NCBI GenBank assembly: GCA_016198915.1
Contig: JACQHS010000027.1
Span: 1-5,593 of the forward strand
Direction: 5' to 3'
DNA: 5,593 nucleotides
DNA from: Candidatus Omnitrophota bacterium
Lineage (GTDB): Bacteria; Omnitrophota; Gorgyraeia; Aquiviventales; Aquiviventaceae
Of the stretch, positions 1 through 4,886 are shown piece after piece. The notes beneath the pieces were generated by a model. It saw nothing but the letters and a program-made list of their open reading frames with translations, searched no databases and had not been told where the DNA came from. The position numbers were made by a program, and so were the translations under genes. The number at the start of each line of letters is the position of its first letter. The stretch's first letter is position 1.

Positions 1-1409
1 ATGTCGTTGTTGCCGGCATCCGGCGCCTCCTTGCGGAAGAACGCCTGCTCAAGATACGTGGAGACCTTCGGCCAGCCCTTCTGGTGCTGCCCGAGATCGT
101 AGTCACCGGCCACGCGATAGACGGTGATATCACCCCGCGCAGAATCCGCCAACGCAGGAAAGTAGGAGTCTCCGAAAATCGTGTCTCCTGAGCGTGTGTT
201 CGTCTCAAGCTGGTGCAGCTGGTACAGGACGGCCTTCACCGACCCCTGCGGCACAGGCACACTCATGGACGTTTGCAACCCATGGAAATTTGACGGGTAG
301 TGCTCGGTCTTGTGGTGGCCCATCAGCTCGTAGTTTTCGCCCACATATTGATACTGCCCGCGCCACTCGGTCTTCCACGGCCCAAGCCACCGCAGCCCAC
401 CCACCCAGGCGTCCCCCTCTAACTCCACGGTACGATGATAGTCGCTGCGGGCCGCCGCCCCATAAATCGTGAACCACTTCAGGAGCGGGTAGGACCCGTC
501 GAACGCCCAGAGATGCTGGCGTTCGCCGGTAATCGAGGGGTTGCGTTCTCCTTCTGTGGCCACGTAAGATACGCCGAAGTTTCCGTCCAATACGTCGATC
601 CCCCAGCGCGTCCCGACGACGTCGCGGTCAATCTCTTGGACCGGGGTCGGCTTGGTGCGCCCCAGGAACACCTCGCCGTGCACATGATGATCTTCGAGGT
701 AGGGGAGATCGATCACCGCATCAGCACCCCGCAGCGGGTGGCGTCCGGACTCGATCTTGCGGTCTTCCTTCTCGAAGAAACTGGCATTCGTCACCGGCGG
801 ACGATAGAGGAGACTGCTCAGCTTCATGAAGTTGATTTCCCGGCGCGTGAGGTCTAAATCTTTTAAGTTCCCGCCCACCACCTGGTAGGTCAAGTCACCC
901 TCGGTATCCTTGAGCCAGGCCTGGTGGACATCCGTGGAGAAGTGCTCCTGCACGCCGCTGCCCACGCGGTCGAAGTTATCCCACGGCAGTTCCTCACCGA
1001 AGACGCGCCCGACCGTCCGGTTGCCACCAACCGCGTAGAGCTGCCACAGGAATCCGGCCTCAATACCCGTGGCCAAATCCATGGCGACGCCGAGATGTTC
1101 ATTCGTTGAGATCGCCGCACCCTCGGTTAAGGGGTAGTTCGCATTCGTTGTCACCCCAGCGCCGTTAAACGTCGACTGGCGGCCGCCCCAGTTCCACTCG
1201 AACAGCGACATATCGTAGGTGTTGGCAAGGCCCGGCACGTTCTGACCCGGTCCGGAGAGGTCATTGAACGCAACGATGGTGTGCGTCTTGCCGATGATGC
1301 GCAGGGGAGCAAATCGGGGTGACTCGCGGGGTTCAGCGCCCCAGACGGATGAGCCGCAGGCGAGCCCCAGGACCAGCAGGCACGCAACCTGGAGACGAAA
1401 CGCTCGCAT
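1..1409 (-). CDS. Exported beta-barrel-like outer-membrane protein, C-terminus beyond the window
   Basis: The frame is open from ATG at 1409 to the window edge, giving 469 residues with the C-terminus missing. Residues 1-25 form a typical Sec signal peptide: positively charged start (MRAFR), hydrophobic core LLVLGLA, and probable signal peptidase I cleavage after A25 (VWGA/EP). The mature part is rich in Gly, Tyr, Trp and Phe, with short alternating hydrophobic/polar stretches such as residues 345-357 and 428-438, as expected of transmembrane beta strands. There is no long hydrophobic helix after the signal peptide. A His cluster (DHHVH, 240-244) is notable. I do not recognise the family; porin-like or alginate-export-like barrels are only guesses. 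The start lies 7 bases after the stop of the three-helix membrane gene and has no good Shine-Dalgarno, so translation is probably coupled to that gene. The reading frame is confident; the barrel call is an inference from composition and export signal. Confidence 0.82.
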   Translation of the reverse strand, partial: MRAFRLQVACLLVLGLACGSSVWGAEPRESPRFAPLRIIGKTHTIVAFNDLSGPGQNVPGLANTYDMSLFEWNWGGRQSTFNGAGVTTNANYPLTEGAAISTNEHLGVAMDLATGIEAGFLWQLYAVGGNRTVGRVFGEELPWDNFDRVGSGVQEHFSTDVHQAWLKDTEGDLTYQVVGGNLKDLDLTRREINFMKLSSLLYRPPVTNASFFEKEDRKIESGRHPLRGADAVIDLPYLEDHHVHGEVFLGRTKPTPVQEIDRDVVGTRWGIDVLDGNFGVSYVATEGERNPSITGERQHLWAFDGSYPLLKWFTIYGAAARSDYHRTVELEGDAWVGGLRWLGPWKTEWRGQYQYVGENYELMGHHKTEHYPSNFHGLQTSMSVPVPQGSVKAVLYQLHQLETNTRSGDTIFGDSYFPALADSARGDITVYRVAGDYDLGQHQKGWPKVSTYLEQAFFRKEAPDAGNND

Positions 1410-1416
1410 GGCTCGT

Positions 1417-1791
1417 CTAGTGATGGACAAAGAGTTCCGTGATTGGAGGCCACACGAGCGTTGTGGCAACCCCGATGAGCACGAGGGCTACGGCTGCGAC
1501 GCCGCCGACGGACAGTTCGCGCCGCTTCCAGGCCGCATGCAAAGCCGCCCAACTGAGCCACCACACAAGGAGCGCTGCGGTCTCCTTCCCCGAGTACGGC
1601 CCGATGCCCGCCGCACCCGGCATCCAGAGGTTGCCCAGCGACTGCATGGCATTTTTGAACGGCACAGAGACTTCGCTCAGCACGTGAGCCATCGCCAGCG
1701 CCAGCAGCCCGAGGCTGGCCGCAAGAACCGCGGCGAGAGCGGCTCCACTCGGAGCGTCTGACGCTTCATCGTCCCTGGATGGACTGCTCAT
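1417..1791 (-). CDS. Small three-helix membrane protein, function unknown
   Basis: This 124-residue protein has a polar, acidic N-terminus (residues 1-14) and three likely transmembrane helices at about 17-38, 70-87 and 95-116. The loop between the first two helices carries a distinctive Gly/Pro-rich stretch, MPGAAGIGPYSGKET (57-71), and a basic patch KRRE (89-92) follows helix 2. Histidines at 36 and 85 lie in or next to helices, and the chain ends in HH. I do not recognise the family. The ATG at 1791 is supported by a strong ribosome binding site (AGGGAGG) five bases upstream. It sits 10 bases after the stop of the five-helix membrane gene and 7 bases before the barrel gene, so the three probably work as an envelope set. 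A role as a small subunit of a membrane complex is possible but unproven. Confidence 0.85.
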   Translation of the reverse strand: MSSPSRDDEASDAPSGAALAAVLAASLGLLALAMAHVLSEVSVPFKNAMQSLGNLWMPGAAGIGPYSGKETAALLVWWLSWAALHAAWKRRELSVGGVAAVALVLIGVATTLVWPPITELFVHH

Positions 1792-1796
1792 GAGAT

Positions 1797-1803
1797 CCTC
1801 CCT
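1797..1803 (-). promoter_or_regulatory. Ribosome binding site of the three-helix membrane gene, overlapping the preceding stop codon
   Basis: On the minus strand the sequence reads TAGGGAGGATCTC then ATG. The TAG is the stop codon (1804-1802) of the five-helix membrane gene, and its last two bases form the start of the Shine-Dalgarno AGGGAGG. Spacing to the ATG at 1791 is five bases. The arrangement fits termination-reinitiation coupling between the two membrane genes and decides the start of the 124-residue protein. Confidence 0.8.
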
Positions 1804-2398
1804 ACACCGATTTGAGCTTGGTGACGGCAGCGCCTAGCCCGAAGGCCACGAGGAAATAGAAAAAGACGAGGGCCAGCAGCACGGCCACGAGCGTGCTCAG
1901 ATCCTTCCGCCGGACTGCGGACGCTCCGTAAAAGATGAGGATGAACGCCGCCGCCGCCGCGAGCGGCAGTGTAAACAAGGCGGCGAATTCCTTGAACTCA
2001 AAGAAGACTTTGTGGATCTCTGGCGCGTGCTCCAGAAAATAGCTGCGCGGCCCGCCGGAAACCCGATAGGGGATGTAGACCCAATTGCCCAGGGCAATCG
2101 TAAAGAACGCCAGCGCCGCATTGACGACGCTGCCGACTTGAAGCTCTGCGACACTGCGCGCTTGTCCGGCAAAGAGGCGGTACCCTTGAAACAGCCCGAT
2201 TGTCGCGGTCACCATGAACAACCCCGCGGCCGTCCCATGCAACGCGCCGCGGATCGCTTCAGCGCTTTGGCCCAGCAGCTCTTGGGCGGGTGCTGTCATC
2301 AGGACGATCGTCAGTCCGATGAGTCCCAGCACCAGCACGATCAGCCAGAGATAGCGGGCCGGTTCCGCCTCAAGAGTGAGCGGTCGTTGTGTGCTCAC
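1802..2398 (-). CDS. Five-helix integral membrane protein, function unknown
   Basis: This 198-residue protein starts with GTG at 2398, chosen because a near-perfect Shine-Dalgarno (AAGGAGG) lies seven bases upstream. Hydrophobic segments at about 16-34, 56-73, 88-108, 138-158 and 168-191 predict five transmembrane helices. Histidines at 54 (start of helix 2), 124 and 129 (in the loop motif EHAPEIHK before helix 4) are candidate haem or metal ligands, as in small cytochrome-b-like membrane proteins, but no known haem motif is recognisable. A charged stretch, VRRKDL (162-167), separates the last two helices. I cannot assign a family. The gene overlaps the 3' end of ldhA by 29 bases and is followed after 10 bases by another small membrane gene. 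The two together may form an inner-membrane complex. Confidence 0.88.
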   Translation of the reverse strand: MSTQRPLTLEAEPARYLWLIVLVLGLIGLTIVLMTAPAQELLGQSAEAIRGALHGTAAGLFMVTATIGLFQGYRLFAGQARSVAELQVGSVVNAALAFFTIALGNWVYIPYRVSGGPRSYFLEHAPEIHKVFFEFKEFAALFTLPLAAAAAFILIFYGASAVRRKDLSTLVAVLLALVFFYFLVAFGLGAAVTKLKSV

Positions 2399-3413
2399 GG
2401 TGTCCCTCCTTTCTCACTTTGGAGGCCGTCACCTCGTTGCCTGAGGGCTGGCCGCGCTCAAACGCGGTGATGTTCGCCAGTGTTGTCTGCGCAATCGCCT
2501 CCATCGCATTCCGGGTAAAGAACGCCTGATGGCCGGTGATGATGACATTTGGAAACGTCAGCAGCCGCGCAAACACGTCATCTTGGATGACACGGTTGGA
2601 GAGGTCTTCAAAGAACAGGTCCGCTTCCTCTTCATAGACATCCAGGCCGAGGGCTCCGATCTTGCCGGACTTCAGCGCCTCGACCACCGCTTTTGTGTCA
2701 ATGACCGCCCCGCGGCTGGTGTTGATGAGGATCACCCCACGCTTCATCTGGCGCAGCGCCTCCCGGTTGATCAGATGATGGGTCTGGGGGGTCAGCGGAC
2801 AGTGCAGGCTGATGATGTCGGACTGCGCGAAGACTTCCCCCAGCTCGGTGTACCGCGCCCCGAGCGCTTCGCATTCGGGATTCCGAATCGGATCGTACGC
2901 CAGCAGCCGGCAGCCGAAGCCGTGCATGATCCGCGCAAACACCGCACCGATCTTGCCAGTGCCGATGACTCCCACCGTCTGCCCGTGCAAATCAGCGCCC
3001 AAGAGCCCCTCGAGCGCCAGATTGCCTTCCCTGACGCGCGCATGGGCGCGATGGATCTTGCGGTTCAGGGCAAGGATCAGGCCGACGGCATGCTCCGCCA
3101 CCGCGTACGGCGAATAGGCCGGCACGCGGGTCACGATCATGCCGAGCGCTTCGGCCTGCTCGAGATCCACGTTGTTAAAGCCAGCACACCGTAGGGCGAC
3201 CAGGCGGGTGCCGCCGGACGCCAGCTGCTGCAGCACGGACGCATCCAGCCGGTCATGGACAAACACGCACACCGCAGGAAACCCCGCCACTAACGCGCTC
3301 GTCTCGGCGCTCAGGTGGGGCTCGAAAAACTGCAGGTGGTGCTTGTGTTGCGCGTTGGCGGCCTCCAAAAACTGCCGGTCATACGGTTTGGCGCTAAAGA
3401 CAGCGACTTTCAT
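2370..3413 (-). CDS. ldhA: D-lactate dehydrogenase, NAD-dependent (D-2-hydroxyacid dehydrogenase family)
   Basis: This 347-residue cytosolic enzyme should reduce pyruvate to D-lactate with NADH, or run in reverse. It aligns by eye along nearly its whole length with E. coli LdhA (329 residues), including the stretches ALRCAGFNNVDL (73-84), RVPAY (96-100), ISLHCPLTP (201-209) and DLFFED (265-270). The nucleotide-binding glycine motif GTGKIG is at 151-156. The catalytic triad of the family is present: R234 in NTSRGAVID, E263 in VYEEE and H295 in TGHQAFFT. The start MKVAVFSAKPYD matches the E. coli N-terminus, so ATG 3413 is sound although its ribosome binding site is weak. Compared with E. coli LdhA the C-terminus is about 18 residues longer. 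That tail is encoded where the gene runs into the ribosome binding site and start of the next gene. A related 2-hydroxyacid substrate cannot be excluded. Confidence 0.96.
   Translation of the reverse strand: MKVAVFSAKPYDRQFLEAANAQHKHHLQFFEPHLSAETSALVAGFPAVCVFVHDRLDASVLQQLASGGTRLVALRCAGFNNVDLEQAEALGMIVTRVPAYSPYAVAEHAVGLILALNRKIHRAHARVREGNLALEGLLGADLHGQTVGVIGTGKIGAVFARIMHGFGCRLLAYDPIRNPECEALGARYTELGEVFAQSDIISLHCPLTPQTHHLINREALRQMKRGVILINTSRGAVIDTKAVVEALKSGKIGALGLDVYEEEADLFFEDLSNRVIQDDVFARLLTFPNVIITGHQAFFTRNAMEAIAQTTLANITAFERGQPSGNEVTASKVRKEGHREHTTTAHS
2406..2412 (-). promoter_or_regulatory. Strong ribosome binding site inside the 3' end of ldhA
   Basis: The minus strand reads AAGGAGG followed by seven bases and a GTG start codon (2398-2396). 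The site lies inside the ldhA coding sequence, where it is read as the Lys-Glu-Gly part of the C-terminal tail. It fixes the GTG start of the five-helix membrane protein and implies that ribosomes translating ldhA influence initiation of the next gene. Confidence 0.85.
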
Positions 3414-3443
3414 TAGGGATATCGTACCACAGCCGCGGCCGGT

Positions 3444-4484
3444 TCACGCGGAGTGAAACGCGAGCGGCTGGTAGGCGCAGCAGGGCTCTTCGGCGAGGGG
3501 ATCGCCGGTGAGCGCATAGGCCCGCGAGCGGGAGCCGCCGCAGATGGCGCGGTATTCGCACACACCGCAGCGGCCCTTCAGACGGTTGGGATCGCGAAGG
3601 GCCTGCATCAACGGTGAGGTCTGGTAAATGGTTCGCAACGGGCTGCGGCGGATATTGCCGCAGGAGAGCGGCAGGAATCCGCTGGGATACACTTCGCCAT
3701 TGTAGGCGATGAACACGAATCCCTTGCCGGCATTAACCGCCAGCGGAGCCTGCCCGATGGTACCACTAGGACCTTGGAGGCGCTGCTCATAGTAGTACCG
3801 TCGAAAGTGCGGCGCTTCCGTGATCTTCACGATGAACCGCACCTGCTGAGCAACGTGGTACAGTTTGGCGAACACCTGCTCGTATTGCTCGGCCGATAGC
3901 CCGGGAAGCTGCGCTCCCCGCCCGACCGGCACGAGGAAGAACACCTCCCAAAAGACGATGCCGAGTCCCCGAACCAGCTCGACGAGCCGATCCACGTCAT
4001 CAACGTTGTGCCGGCTCATGACGCTGTTGATCTGCACCGGCAGCTCCACGTCATGCGCCCATTGAATCGCCGCCACCGTCTTCTCGAACGCGCCGGCCGC
4101 GCCGCGGAACCGATCATGGTCCTCTGGTGTTGCGGCATCAAGGCTGAGAGCCATCTGATCGAGCCCAGCCGCCTTCAGCGCGTCGACAGCGCCCCGATCC
4201 AGAAGCGGTGTGGCCGCAGGAATCGTCGCCATGCGCAGGCCGCGAGATTTCCCGTGCCGAATGAGGTCCAGCAAATCCGCGCGTTTCAACGGATCGCCGC
4301 CGCTGAGCACCAAGACCTTTGTGCCCAGCTCGGCGATCTCATTGATCAGCGCTAAGCCTTCTCCATGGGTCAGTTCGCCGGGAAGCGGCAGGGGCTGCGC
4401 CTCCGCCCGGCAGTGCACGCAGGCCAGGTCGCACGCCTGGGTGGTTTCCCAGATCGCGATGAACGGCGTCTGCGAAAAATCCAT
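3444..4484 (-). CDS. Radical SAM/SPASM domain protein (NirJ-like, TIGR04053-like)
   Basis: From ATG 4484 this is a 346-residue protein. Near the N-terminus, IWETTQACDLACVHCRAEA carries the radical SAM motif CX3CX2C (Cys 18, 22, 25) that binds the [4Fe-4S] cluster cleaving S-adenosylmethionine. The SGGDP motif (61-65) contacts SAM. The C-terminal SPASM-type region holds C275, C306, C309, C315, C335 and C336, including GRCGVCEYRAICGG and EEPCC, and should bind one or two further clusters. The layout resembles NirJ/AhbC/AhbD haem-modifying enzymes and the uncharacterised TIGR04053 family. Where NirJ-type proteins have CGGCRARA, this one has CGGSRSRA, which I recall as usual for TIGR04053. The substrate is unknown. 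An ATG at 4520 with a weak GCAGG ribosome binding site, or a GTG at 4592, are alternative starts; 4484 avoids overlap with the Cys-rich gene and begins right before the conserved domain. It lies 8 bases after that gene. Confidence 0.93.
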   Translation of the reverse strand: MDFSQTPFIAIWETTQACDLACVHCRAEAQPLPLPGELTHGEGLALINEIAELGTKVLVLSGGDPLKRADLLDLIRHGKSRGLRMATIPAATPLLDRGAVDALKAAGLDQMALSLDAATPEDHDRFRGAAGAFEKTVAAIQWAHDVELPVQINSVMSRHNVDDVDRLVELVRGLGIVFWEVFFLVPVGRGAQLPGLSAEQYEQVFAKLYHVAQQVRFIVKITEAPHFRRYYYEQRLQGPSGTIGQAPLAVNAGKGFVFIAYNGEVYPSGFLPLSCGNIRRSPLRTIYQTSPLMQALRDPNRLKGRCGVCEYRAICGGSRSRAYALTGDPLAEEPCCAYQPLAFHSA

Positions 4485-4492
4485 GGAGGATG

Positions 4493-4723
4493 CTACGGTG
4501 TCCGTGGCTGGTCTTGGCATATTGGAACCTGCCGATCCGCAAACGGCCATTCGCCGCCGTCCGTGGTGAAGACGCAGGGGTGACCAAAGCACACATCATC
4601 TTTGTCCAGGCAATTCACGATCTCCCAGCTGCCGTCCGACTGCTTCGTGCAAATCGACCAGACTTCTTGTTGCAGGAAGGCGCAGTATTTGGGGCAGTAT
4701 TTCACGTCAGGCCGCTCGTTCAT
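4493..4723 (-). CDS. Small cysteine-rich protein, probable metal or Fe-S binding, function unknown
   Basis: This 76-residue protein has seven cysteines at 10, 14, 25, 38, 45, 50 and 69. They include a CPKYC pair (CX3C) and C-X6-C-X4-C in the middle. There is no signal peptide or membrane segment, so it is probably cytosolic. The Cys spacing and aromatic residues suggest a small zinc- or iron-sulfur-binding fold; disulfides are less likely in the cytosol. ATG 4723 is chosen because a purine-rich ribosome binding site (AGGGGGTG) sits just upstream. An in-frame start at 4780 exists but lies in the hairpin-rich leader and would add a basic, unrelated-looking extension. Eight bases separate it from the radical SAM/SPASM gene, so it may be that enzyme's partner, electron carrier or peptide substrate; none is shown. 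I have a vague recollection of similar proteins in Nitrospirota but cannot name a family. Confidence 0.75.
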   Translation of the reverse strand: MNERPDVKYCPKYCAFLQQEVWSICTKQSDGSWEIVNCLDKDDVCFGHPCVFTTDGGEWPFADRQVPICQDQPRTP

Positions 4724-4738
4724 CCCACCCCCTGCTGG
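4722..4738. repeat. Left arm of a perfect 17-base inverted repeat
   Basis: This arm is the exact reverse complement of 4868-4884. On the minus (transcribed) strand it reads CCAGCAGGGGGTGGGAT, which contains the whole Shine-Dalgarno of the Cys-rich gene and the first two bases of its ATG. The arms are separated by 129 bases. Confidence 0.9.
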
Positions 4739-4740
4739 AA

Positions 4741-4760
4741 ACCCCGCCATGAGGCGGGGT
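4741..4760 (-). terminator. GC-rich hairpin with short U run, possible attenuator or RNA-stabilising stem
   Basis: The sequence is a perfect 8-base-pair stem (ACCCCGCC/GGCGGGGT) with a four-base loop. On the minus strand the stem ends in a run of only three U residues, the first inside the stem. That is too few for a confident intrinsic terminator. It could act as a leaky attenuator ahead of the Cys-rich gene, or protect a processed mRNA 3' end. Confidence 0.35.
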
Positions 4761-4790
4761 AAAGGCCGGCGTTCCCACACGTTCTTGTCA

Positions 4791-4824
4791 CGACGCCGGC
4801 CTCGGCGGTGCCGAGGTGGCGTCG
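4791..4824 (-). repeat. Two-part inverted repeat (7+7 base-pair hairpin)
   Basis: The outer arms CGACGCC (4791-4797) and GGCGTCG (4818-4824) pair perfectly. The inner arms CCTCGGC (4800-4806) and GCCGAGG (4810-4816) also pair perfectly around a three-base loop. Only GG against T is unpaired between the two stems. No U tract follows, so it is not a terminator. It shares bases with two other possible stems in the same leader. Confidence 0.75.
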
Positions 4825-4867
4825 GTCAGGTGGAAGATGATGATGTCGCATCGACGAGGCACCGCCG

Positions 4868-4884
4868 CCAGCAGGGGGTGGGAT
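4868..4884. repeat. Right arm of the 17-base inverted repeat
   Basis: This is the exact reverse complement of 4722-4738. In the transcript it comes first, beginning two bases after the UGA stop (4889-4887) of the upstream radical SAM gene. A ribosome finishing that gene would cover this arm and could free the distant ribosome binding site. Confidence 0.9.
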
Positions 4885-4886
4885 CA

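Larger units (their letters stand above)
4724..4886 (-). promoter_or_regulatory. Structured leader between the B12 radical SAM gene and the Cys-rich gene
   Basis: This is the only sizeable non-coding stretch in the window, 163 bases. In the transcript it is bounded by a 17-base perfect inverted repeat that would hide the ribosome binding site of the Cys-rich gene. Inside are an 8-base-pair hairpin (4741-4760), a two-part 7+7 base-pair hairpin (4791-4824), a 9-base-pair stem (4764-4772 with 4793-4801) and a 10-base-pair stem (4803-4812 with 4858-4867). The last three compete for the same bases. I do not recognise a known riboswitch class and see no cobalamin-box-like element. No convincing sigma-70 or sigma-54 promoter is visible. 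It is inferred to be a regulatory RNA structure controlling the downstream genes; a small non-coding mobile repeat is the main alternative. Confidence 0.5.

Noticed and set aside
194..857. Open reading frames on the plus strand (194-472, 435-857)
   Set aside because: They lie opposite the continuous minus-strand barrel-like gene. They have low-complexity Pro/Arg/Ala-rich translations and no ribosome binding sites, so they are shadows of high-GC coding sequence.
1355..1409. Lipoprotein signal (LGLAC at residues 14-18) in the barrel-like protein
   Set aside because: Leu rather than a small residue precedes the Ala-Cys, and Gly replaces the usual Leu at -3. The signal peptidase I site after A25 is better placed.
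2529..3194. Long plus-strand open frame (221 residues)
   Set aside because: It is fully antisense to ldhA, whose catalytic residues and similarity to E. coli LdhA are clear.
4485..4592. N-terminal extension of the SPASM radical SAM protein from GTG 4592
   Set aside because: The extra 36 residues are basic and low in similarity to anything expected, overlap the Cys-rich gene in another frame and lack a ribosome binding site. A start at 4520 remains possible.
4773..4796. Sigma-70 -35-like GTGACA on the minus strand in the leader
   Set aside because: No acceptable -10 sequence lies 16-18 bases downstream.
4741..4824. Intrinsic transcription terminator between the B12 radical SAM gene and the rest
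   Set aside because: The hairpins are strong, but one has only about three U residues after it and the other none, so full termination is unlikely.
4722..4884. CRISPR or tandem repeat array
   Set aside because: The repeats are inverted, not direct, and there is no regular spacer pattern anywhere in the window.
4724..4886. Cobalamin riboswitch upstream of the Cys-rich gene
   Set aside because: It was suggested by the neighbouring B12-type enzyme, but no B12-box-like conserved sequence was found, and the region lies downstream of that enzyme rather than upstream.
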